A stretch of 5,354 nt of DNA, taken from contig JAFRZS010000213.1 of the NCBI GenBank assembly GCA_017442445.1, positions 1 to 5,354 of the forward strand, in the 5' to 3' direction. The stretch comes from Clostridia bacterium. GTDB lineage: Bacteria > Bacillota > Clostridia > Oscillospirales > Acutalibacteraceae. How positions within the stretch are numbered: the stretch's first letter is position 1; every line of letters begins with the position of its first letter. The notes under the pieces were generated by a model. It did no database searches. It saw only the letters and a program-made list of their open reading frames with translations, and was not told the origin of the DNA. Below, in pieces: positions 1-4,159 of the stretch. The translations under genes were made by a program, and so were the position numbers.

Positions 1-342
1 ACCGTCGCCACAGAAAGACGGAATCAATGAGGGATGAACATTTATTATTCTCTCCTCAAATTTTCTTATAAAATTCTCGCTGAGAACACACATAAATCCC
101 GCAAGAACAATCAGGTCAATTCCTTCAAGCTCTTTTAAAATTGCTTCTTCAAAGCTTTCCTTTGTGTGAGCCTTTCTTTCAACAACTGCAGTTTCAATAC
201 CTGCATTCTTTGCTCTTTCCAAAGCATAGGCACCGCTTTTGCTTGAAACAACCTTGACTATTTTTCCGTTTTTTATCTCGGAATCTATCAATGCCTGAAG
301 ATTTGTGCCTCCGCCTGATACGAGTACAGCTATGTTCAGCAT
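1..342 (-). CDS. purN: Phosphoribosylglycinamide formyltransferase PurN (GART), 3' end cut by window edge
   Basis: The first 114 residues of PurN are visible and the gene runs off the left edge. The enzyme transfers a formyl group from 10-formyl-tetrahydrofolate to GAR to give FGAR, the third step of purine synthesis, in the cytosol. Seen in the sequence: the N-terminal phosphate-binding motif SGGGTNLQALID (residues 9-20), the core strand IDLIVLAGFMCVLS (about 75-88), and the catalytic segment INVHPSLIPSF (100-110), whose Asn101 and His103 correspond to the family's catalytic Asn-x-His. The family is about 190-210 residues, so roughly 80-95 residues, including the third catalytic residue (Asp), are off-window. 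The ATG at 342 lies inside the last codons of purM: ATGCTGA holds the purN start and the purM stop, a 7-base overlap. No strong Shine-Dalgarno precedes it, so translation is probably coupled to purM. Identification is firm. Confidence 0.96.
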   Translation of the reverse strand, partial: MLNIAVLVSGGGTNLQALIDSEIKNGKIVKVVSSKSGAYALERAKNAGIETAVVERKAHTKESFEEAILKELEGIDLIVLAGFMCVLSENFIRKFEERIINVHPSLIPSFCGDG

Positions 343-1367
343 ATTTCTACACCGCTTTCGCCTGTTTTAACTTCGCCCATGATAAATGCGTTGTCGCCAC
401 AAGCTTTGATTGTTTCAACAGCCTTATCAGCTTCGTCCTTAGATACTGCAAGACAGATGCCGACACCCATGTTGAATGTGTTGAACATATCTCTTTCGGG
501 AATGCCTTCTCTCTGCATAATGTTGAAGATAGGTTTAACCGGTACTGCTGCTTTTTCAACTACTGCGAGACAGTTATCGGGTAACATTCTCGGAATATTT
601 TCATAGAAGCCACCGCCTGTGATATGTGAAATACCGTGAACATCAACTGTGTCCATAAGTTTAAGAAGAGTTTTAACATAAATCTTTGTAGGTGTGAGTA
701 ATTCTTCACCCAATGTCTTTGAAAGCTCGTCTATGTACATATTAACTCTTTCTTCGGAGATATTGAAAATCTTTCTTACTAAAGAAAATCCGTTTGAGTG
801 AACACCTGAGGATTCAATACCTACAAGTACATCACCGCTTTTTATTTTGCTGTTATCAAGAAGCTTGTCCTTGTCACCGATACCTACGCAGAAACCTGCA
901 AGGTCATATTCATCAACAGGATAGAAACCGGGCATTTCTGCAGTTTCGCCGCCGATAAGTGCGCAACCTGCCTGAACACAGCCTTCAGCTACACCTGAAA
1001 CAATACTTGCTACTCTTTCAGGAACATTCTTACCTACTGCAAGATAGTCAAGGAAGAACAACGGCTTTGCACCTGAACAAGCAACGTCATTTGCACACAT
1101 AGCAACACAGTCTATACCGATTGTATCATGTTTATTCATTAAAAATGCGATGCGAAGCTTTGTTCCTACACCGTCAGTACCTGATACAAGTACAGGTGTT
1201 TTGATGCCTGTGAGGTTGGGCTGGAACATTCCGCCGAAACCTCCGAGATCTGAAACAACACCTTCGATGTTTGTACGTTTTACGTGGTGCTTCATCAATT
1301 CAACAGCCTTGTAACCGGCAGTTACGTCAACACCTGCTTCTTTATAACTTTCGCTGAAACTTTTCAT
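336..1367 (-). CDS. purM: Phosphoribosylformylglycinamidine cyclo-ligase PurM (AIR synthetase)
   Basis: PurM closes the imidazole ring: FGAM plus ATP gives AIR, the fifth step of purine synthesis, in the cytosol as a homodimer. The 343-residue length fits the family (about 340-350). Visible motifs in order: DLGGFGGMFQP (40-50), the ATP/Mg-binding GTDGVGTKL (63-71), DCVAMCANDV (86-95), GGETAEMPGFY (139-149), SSGVHSNGF (186-194), HITGGGFYENIPR (248-260) and FNMGVG (298-303). All the usual PurM blocks are intact. Start choice: an in-frame GTG exists at 1376, but the only good Shine-Dalgarno, AGGGG at 1376-1380, overlaps that GTG and sits 8 bases before the ATG at 1367, so the ATG is preferred. 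The gene follows purF by 48 bases and overlaps purN by 7, placing it in the middle of the operon. No oddities in the protein. Confidence 0.97.
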   Translation of the reverse strand: MKSFSESYKEAGVDVTAGYKAVELMKHHVKRTNIEGVVSDLGGFGGMFQPNLTGIKTPVLVSGTDGVGTKLRIAFLMNKHDTIGIDCVAMCANDVACSGAKPLFFLDYLAVGKNVPERVASIVSGVAEGCVQAGCALIGGETAEMPGFYPVDEYDLAGFCVGIGDKDKLLDNSKIKSGDVLVGIESSGVHSNGFSLVRKIFNISEERVNMYIDELSKTLGEELLTPTKIYVKTLLKLMDTVDVHGISHITGGGFYENIPRMLPDNCLAVVEKAAVPVKPIFNIMQREGIPERDMFNTFNMGVGICLAVSKDEADKAVETIKACGDNAFIMGEVKTGESGVEIC

Positions 1368-1375
1368 TTTTTTCA

Positions 1376-1380
1376 CCCCT
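1376..1380 (-). promoter_or_regulatory. purM ribosome binding site (decides the start)
   Basis: The minus strand reads AGGGG, then 8 bases, then ATG. The site overlaps the alternative GTG codon at 1376-1374, which therefore cannot be served by it. This supports ATG 1367 as the purM start, making the protein 343 rather than 346 residues. Confidence 0.75.
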
Positions 1381-1415
1381 GCGATCTGAGTCGCATCCTT
1401 TCAGTTAATAATCAG

Positions 1416-2438
1416 TTATTTGTTAATTTTAATCGAAAACTTGTCAACCGGTACTTCTTCGGGTATTTCCATCGGATAATTGCCTGTGAAACAAGCATCA
1501 CAGAAACAGGTTTTTGAACCGTCGCCTATTCTGTGCAAATCCTCAAGAGTTAAATATCCCAACGAATCAACACCTATGCTTTTTGCTATTTCTTCCTCGC
1601 TCATCTGACAAGCTATAAGTTTATCCCTTGAACTGATATCGGTTCCGAAATAGCACGGATTTTTAAACGGCGGTGATGAAATTCTGAAATGAACCTCTTT
1701 TGCACCTGCGCGTCTTAATAACTCAACGATTATATTACAGGTTGTTCCTCTGACTATTGAGTCATCAACCAGAACAACTCTCTTTCCGTTAACAACCGAT
1801 TTTATCGGATTGAGTTTAATCTGAACTGAACGAGAACGATTCTCGCTGGTTGTCTGAATAAAAGTTCTGCCTATATATCTGTTCTTTATAAAGCCTATTT
1901 CAAAGGGAATTTTAGACGCTTTTGCATATCCCATAGCCGCTTCAATTCCGGAATCGGGTACGCCGATTACAACATCCGCATCAACAGGGTATCTCTGTGC
2001 AAGATACTTACCTGCGTCATGTCTTGCCTTTGAAACACTGACTCCGTCAATAATTGTGTCAGGTCTTGCAAAATATACATGTTCAAAGATACACGCTGAT
2101 GTTTTCTGTCCGCAGTGAGTTTTTATTGATGTAAGACCGCTTTCTCTTACAACAACAATTTCGCCCGGCTCAACATCTCTTATAAATTCACCGCCGATGC
2201 TTGTAATTGCACAGGACTCACTTGCTACTATGTAACTGTTCTTTATCTTACCTATGCACAACGGTCTGAAGCCGTTGGGATCTCTTGCCGCAATTATTTT
2301 TTTAGGTGACATAAGAACGAATGAATATGCACCTTTGAGCTTCGGCATGATTTTTTCAACAGCCTGTTCAATATTTTCACTCTGCAATCTTTCTCTTGCT
2401 ACGAGATATGTTATTATCTCTGCATCTGAAGTTGTCTG
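1416..2438 (-). CDS. purF: PurF C-terminal fragment: rest of glutaminase and phosphoribosyltransferase domain
   Basis: Open continuation of PurF after the frameshift; in the restored 476-residue numbering it is residues 137-476. It carries the end of the glutaminase domain (QTTSDAE, then AYSFVLMSPKKIIAARDP), the type-I phosphoribosyltransferase PRPP-binding motif VVLVDDSIVRGTT (about 357-369), and the cysteines of the Bacillus-type 4Fe-4S cluster: Cys252 in CIFEHVYFARPD, Cys398 in SSPPFKNPCYFG, and Cys449/Cys452 in CDACFTGNYP. The iron-sulfur type is known to be oxygen-labile, which suits an anaerobe. There is no convincing independent start: the first in-frame candidate is a TTG at 2387, simply the Leu codon of the conserved RERLQSE stretch, with no ribosome binding site. 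Independent translation is therefore unlikely. It ends at TAA, 48 bases before the purM ATG. Confidence 0.9.
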   Translation of the reverse strand, partial: QTTSDAEIITYLVARERLQSENIEQAVEKIMPKLKGAYSFVLMSPKKIIAARDPNGFRPLCIGKIKNSYIVASESCAITSIGGEFIRDVEPGEIVVVRESGLTSIKTHCGQKTSACIFEHVYFARPDTIIDGVSVSKARHDAGKYLAQRYPVDADVVIGVPDSGIEAAMGYAKASKIPFEIGFIKNRYIGRTFIQTTSENRSRSVQIKLNPIKSVVNGKRVVLVDDSIVRGTTCNIIVELLRRAGAKEVHFRISSPPFKNPCYFGTDISSRDKLIACQMSEEEIAKSIGVDSLGYLTLEDLHRIGDGSKTCFCDACFTGNYPMEIPEEVPVDKFSIKINK

Positions 2439-2847
2439 AAAAAATTGAACCTTTCTGGCTTAATTCGTTGATAAGTTCAGGAGAATTTACCAATGAACCG
2501 TTGTTTGCAATTGTTACCGTACCTGCCGCATAACGCATTACAAGAGGCTGTGTATTAGCCTGTTCGGAGAACTTGTCCGATGCGTATCTTACATGACCGA
2601 TACCCATTTTTCCGCATCCGTTTGAAGCTAAAGCATTCAATGTTTCTGCGTTAAAAACCTCAGGTACCAGACCGAGACCTTTTTTAACTTCAACTCTCTT
2701 TTCTTCAAATGTTACCGCTATACCGCAGCTTTTCTGTCCTCTGTGCTGTAAAGCATAGAGTCCAAGATATATTTCCTGGGTGACATCAAGCTCATCATTA
2801 TTGAATATGCCGAATACACCGCATTCTTCGTGAATTTTACCAAACAT
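2377..2847 (-). CDS. purF: PurF N-terminal fragment: glutamine amidotransferase domain
   Basis: This 156-residue frame holds 136 genuine PurF residues followed by about 20 out-of-frame residues ending at TGA 2379-2377. It begins with an 8-residue propeptide, MFGKIHEE, then Cys9 in CGVFGIF. By family knowledge Cys9 is the N-terminal nucleophile exposed by autocatalytic cleavage and used to release ammonia from glutamine. Further class-II amidotransferase blocks: LQHRGQKSCGI (33-43), the Arg loop GHVRYAS (84-90), QPLVMRY (100-106) and the oxyanion/Asn-Gly motif NNGSLVN (115-121). The aspartate of the SDAE motif, which contacts glutamine in characterised enzymes, lies just beyond the frameshift, so this fragment alone is probably an inactive glutaminase. 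Preceded by a good AGGGAG site. Identification as PurF is certain; whether the fragment is a real product is doubtful. Confidence 0.9.
   Translation of the reverse strand: MFGKIHEECGVFGIFNNDELDVTQEIYLGLYALQHRGQKSCGIAVTFEEKRVEVKKGLGLVPEVFNAETLNALASNGCGKMGIGHVRYASDKFSEQANTQPLVMRYAAGTVTIANNGSLVNSPELINELSQKGSIFSDNFRCRDNNISRSKRKIAE
2439..2444 (-). other. purF frameshift site: run of six T (mRNA U6)
   Basis: The coding strand reads TCA ATT TTT TCA GAC in the upstream frame. With one T fewer it reads TCA ATT TTT CAG ACA, giving the conserved SIFQTTSDAE. The change needed is one base deleted, or a +1 ribosomal shift. No stop codon or rare-codon stall sits at the site and no stimulatory structure is evident, so there is no positive sign of programmed frameshifting. 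A homopolymer length error is the default reading. Confidence 0.88.
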
Positions 2848-2861
2848 TGATTAGCTCCCTC

Positions 2862-3353
2862 TTATGCAAACTTTGCCTGAATTGCTGCGTCCTTTTTCAT
2901 TACGGCTTCCGCCATATCTTTCTTCATTTTCAAAAGCTTGTCTGCAAGACCTTCATCAGATAATGCCATCATCTGAACTGCAAGAATTGCAGCATTCTCC
3001 GCACCGTCAACAGCAACTGTTGCTACAGGAATACCTGAAGGCATCTGTACTGTTGCCAATAAAGCATCCATGCCGTCAAATGTTGAAGACTTGATCGGAA
3101 TGCCGATTACAGGCAAAGTTGTGTGTCCTGCGATAACACCTGCAAGATGAGCTGCCTTACCTGCCGCACAAATGATTACTCCGAATCCGTTTGCTTTCGC
3201 GTTTGTTGCAAACTCCGCTGCTGCCTCAGGTGTTCTGTGTGCTGACATAACACGAACATCAGTTTCAACGCCGAATTCCTTGAGCTTGTTGATAGCTTTT
3301 TCTACTACCGGCAAGTCGCTGTCGCTTCCCATAATTACTGCCACTTTAAGCAT
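2862..3353 (-). CDS. purE: N5-carboxyaminoimidazole ribonucleotide mutase PurE (class I)
   Basis: PurE moves the carboxylate of N5-CAIR to carbon 4 to give CAIR, the sixth step of purine synthesis in bacteria that also have PurK (not in this window). The protein is 163 residues, the family norm. Visible motifs: MGSDSDLPV (8-16) at the nucleotide-binding loop, SAHRTPE (37-43) with the catalytic His39 region, AAGKAAHLAGV (63-73), GIPIKSS (84-90), ATVQMPSGIPVATV (100-113) and DGAENAA (116-122). The AHL and VQMPSGIPV blocks mark class I (mutase) rather than the CO2-using class II. Start choice: an in-frame ATG at 3362 lies only 1 base from GGAGG, whereas ATG 3353 (MLKVAVIMGSDSD) lies 10 bases from it and fits the usual family N terminus. 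First full-size gene of the operon, 14 bases before purF. purC, which often follows purE in clostridia, is absent here. Confidence 0.97.
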   Translation of the reverse strand: MLKVAVIMGSDSDLPVVEKAINKLKEFGVETDVRVMSAHRTPEAAAEFATNAKANGFGVIICAAGKAAHLAGVIAGHTTLPVIGIPIKSSTFDGMDALLATVQMPSGIPVATVAVDGAENAAILAVQMMALSDEGLADKLLKMKKDMAEAVMKKDAAIQAKFA

Positions 3354-3363
3354 AACAATCATA

Positions 3364-3368
3364 CCTCC
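3364..3368 (-). promoter_or_regulatory. purE ribosome binding site (decides the start)
   Basis: GGAGG on the minus strand, 1 base before ATG 3362 and 10 bases before ATG 3353. Only the second spacing allows normal initiation, so the protein most likely starts MLKVAVI. The site lies just downstream of the T-rich tail of the leader stem-loop at 3378-3410. Confidence 0.75.
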
Positions 3369-3377
3369 AATAAGAAA

Positions 3378-3410
3378 ATAAAGCCACGGAAATCCGCAGC
3401 TGTGCTTTAT
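3378..3410 (-). terminator. Possible attenuator stem-loop in the purE leader
   Basis: Minus strand: ATAAAGC pairs perfectly with GCTTTAT (7 pairs) and, past a one-base bulge, AC pairs with GT. Inside, GG and CC can close an ATTT loop. The right arm runs into a T-rich stretch (TTTCTTATT), the arrangement of an intrinsic terminator, though the stem is AU-rich and the tail is interrupted, so it would be weak. Its left arm starts inside the stop codon of the 24-codon leader frame, so a ribosome terminating there would cover the arm. This geometry resembles transcription attenuation; function is inferred. Confidence 0.35.
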
Positions 3411-3481
3411 ACCTTTAATTTTGCGCAGACGGGTGCAAAAACCCCTTTTTTGTAAGAAGAGAGCTTAACAAAAAAATTCAT
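3407..3481 (-). CDS. Candidate 24-residue leader peptide/small protein upstream of purE
   Basis: An ATG at 3481 opens a 24-codon frame ending at TAA 3409-3407. It is preceded by a strong GGAGG (3497-3493, 11-base spacing; the adjoining GGCGG is closer), as good as any ribosome site in the window. The peptide begins MNFFVKLSSYKKG, continues VFAPVCAK and ends LKV. It is basic (five Lys, no acidic residue) with one Cys and no clear membrane span. It lies between the likely purE promoter and purE, in the same direction, 53 bases before the purE ATG, so it should be co-transcribed as the first frame of the operon. It is not rich in codons for one amino acid beyond Lys (5 of 24), so classical amino-acid attenuation is not obvious. 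I do not recognise a family. It may be a regulatory leader peptide, a small protein, or a chance frame; the ribosome site argues against chance. Confidence 0.5.
   Translation of the reverse strand: MNFFVKLSSYKKGVFAPVCAKLKV
3419..3440 (-). other. Small inverted repeat inside the leader frame
   Basis: TTTTGC and GCAAAA arms (6 pairs) flank a 10-base loop within the 3' half of the small leader frame. Alone it is weak. The loop-side bases CTGCGC can also pair (5 of 6) with GCACAG in the left part of the 3378-3410 stem-loop, so an alternative fold competing with that hairpin is conceivable. Low confidence without a folding calculation. Confidence 0.25.
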
Positions 3482-3482
3482 T

Positions 3483-3505
3483 TTATACACCGCCTCCATG
3501 TATAA
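3483..3505. repeat. Perfect 7+7 inverted repeat at the purE promoter start region
   Basis: TTATACA and TGTATAA flank a 9-base spacer that, on the minus strand, contains the GGAGGCGG ribosome site of the leader frame. The left minus-strand arm lies next to the likely -10 and start point. As DNA this 23-base dyad has the size and place of a repressor operator. As RNA, if transcription starts upstream of 3505, it would show the ribosome site in a hairpin loop. I do not recognise it as the PurR box or another known operator. Confidence 0.45.
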
Positions 3506-3506
3506 T

Positions 3507-3535
3507 ATTTTATTGCAAATTGAGATAAAGTACAA
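3507..3535 (-). promoter_or_regulatory. Probable sigma-A promoter of the purine operon
   Basis: Minus strand TTGTAC (3535-3530), 17-base spacer, TAAAAT (3512-3507); each hexamer has one or two differences from TTGACA/TATAAT. Predicted start near 3500, giving a leader of about 150 bases before purE that contains the small frame and stem-loop. A second -10-like TATTAT (3507-3502) overlaps but lacks a well-spaced -35. Confidence 0.55.
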
Positions 3536-3595
3536 GTATAAAGTCCTATATTTTGTTTTTTCTACATATATATAAACTAAATCTTGTACTTATCT
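3523..3595. repeat. Inverted pair of 13-14 base elements carrying both -35 boxes
   Basis: Left arm 3523-3536 is AGATAAAGTACAAG; right arm 3583-3595 is CTTGTACTTATCT, its reverse complement apart from one extra A. Each copy contains the TTGTAC -35 box of one of the two divergent promoters plus the adjoining spacer bases. A direct repeat of ATAAAGT (3525-3531 and 3538-3544) adds to the left arm. The 46 bases between the arms are very AT-rich. This could be a shared regulator-binding element; alternatively the two promoters arose from duplicated sequence. Confidence 0.45.
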
Positions 3596-3613
3596 TAATG
3601 ATTTGTATATTTT
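3585..3613 (+). promoter_or_regulatory. Possible promoter of the lipoprotein gene
   Basis: TTGTAC (3585-3590), 17-base spacer, TATTTT (3608-3613); an alternative -10, TATATT at 3606, gives 15. The predicted start near 3620 leaves a leader of only about 18 bases, just enough to include the GGAG ribosome site at 3625-3628. Its -35 region nearly repeats that of the divergent purE promoter. Confidence 0.4.
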
Positions 3614-3637
3614 GCCAAGATTATGGAGTTAAGTTTT

Positions 3638-4159
3638 ATGAAAATCAAAATTTTTATACCGCTTTTGGCTGTATTTTTACTCTTCGGTTGCAGTCGAAGC
3701 TCGGAAATGGATATCAACGTGTTCCTTGAAGGCTTCAATAAAGCATCAGAAGCCGTTGACTTTTTGCCGTCTGAGTCTGTTTTTAAAATCAATAACAATA
3801 TGTTTACACACTACTGCAGAATTGACGAAAACACTTTACTCACACTCGACTCTCTGCCTGACGGCAAAATACACCGCTGTTGCGTCAGCTTCAAACATTC
3901 GGGGAATTTTGAGGTTTTTGCCGACGCATTATCTGCGAGTATTTCTTCTTTCTGCAACGAAAATGATGATGCTGTAAAAAAGATTATAAGCGATATGAAA
4001 ATTTCAAAACAAAACTTAACCGAAGGTTTCAGTTCAAAGCACGAAACAGATTGGTATATTTTCAACTGTGAAAGCAGTAAAGATGCTACTGTCTTTATAA
4101 TCAGAGCTAAAAAATATACTCCTGAAACCAATACCTCGCCTACTTTAAAAGCGCACTGA
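3638..4159 (+). CDS. Predicted membrane-anchored lipoprotein of unknown function
   Basis: A 173-residue protein with a lipoprotein signal peptide: MKIKIF, a hydrophobic stretch (about 5-16), then LLFGC with the lipid-modified Cys18 followed by SRSSEMD. The Phe at position -2 of the lipobox is slightly off consensus. The mature part (about 155 residues) is soluble-looking, mixed charge, with five further cysteines including a CC pair (HRCCVSF), a stretch FEVFADALSASISSF that looks helical, and a Lys/Thr-rich tail. After export it would sit on the outer face of the membrane. I do not recognise its family and no catalytic motif is evident. Start choice: ATG 3638 has GGAG 9 bases upstream; an ATG at 3623 would add five residues but has no ribosome site. 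It is divergent from the purine operon and tail-to-tail with cysS, with stop codons touching. It may be a lineage-restricted gene; a link to purines rests only on the shared control region. Confidence 0.8.
   Translation: MKIKIFIPLLAVFLLFGCSRSSEMDINVFLEGFNKASEAVDFLPSESVFKINNNMFTHYCRIDENTLLTLDSLPDGKIHRCCVSFKHSGNFEVFADALSASISSFCNENDDAVKKIISDMKISKQNLTEGFSSKHETDWYIFNCESSKDATVFIIRAKKYTPETNTSPTLKAH

Larger units (their letters stand above)
1416..2847 (-). pseudogene. purF: purF, amidophosphoribosyltransferase, interrupted by a single-base frameshift
   Basis: One purF gene is read in two frames. PurF converts PRPP and glutamine to 5-phosphoribosylamine, the first committed step of purine synthesis. 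Removing one base from the A6 run at 2439-2444 (T6 in the mRNA sense) joins the two frames into one 476-residue protein with no other lesion. That equals the length I recall for Bacillus subtilis PurF, and it restores the family motif IFQTTSDAE at the junction. The ATG at 2847 is preceded by AGGGAG with 7-base spacing, and the gene follows the purE stop by 14 bases. As the sequence stands, no full-length PurF can be made without +1 slippage. A sequencing or assembly error in the homopolymer is the simplest explanation. A very recent real mutation is the alternative. The two parts are described separately. Confidence 0.9.

Noticed and set aside
291..584. Plus-strand and other-frame open frames over purM, purF, purE and cysS
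   Set aside because: They lie opposite or out of frame with strongly conserved genes, lack ribosome sites and have low-complexity translations typical of shadow frames.
1377..1415. Seven-codon frame and 4-pair GCGA/TCGC hairpin between purF and purM
   Set aside because: The ATG lies directly against its GAAAGG with no spacing and the hairpin is too short; both are expected by chance in a short spacer.
2377..2444. Programmed frameshift in purF
   Set aside because: The needed shift is +1, not the -1 favoured by slippery heptamers, and no stop or obvious stall codon sits at the slip point. A T6 run is also short for transcriptional slippage.
3363..3637. Known purine regulators: PurR box (CGAACA-type), guanine or ZTP riboswitch in the purE leader
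   Set aside because: No CGAACA-like element is present, and the conserved cores I would expect (for ZTP, a CCGCCUGGGCA-like segment) are missing. The leader is too short and has no matching junctions for a purine aptamer.
3623..3637. Longer start for the lipoprotein at ATG 3623
   Set aside because: No ribosome site precedes it, the ATG overlaps the GGAG that serves ATG 3638, and the added MELSF would spoil a typical basic signal-peptide start.
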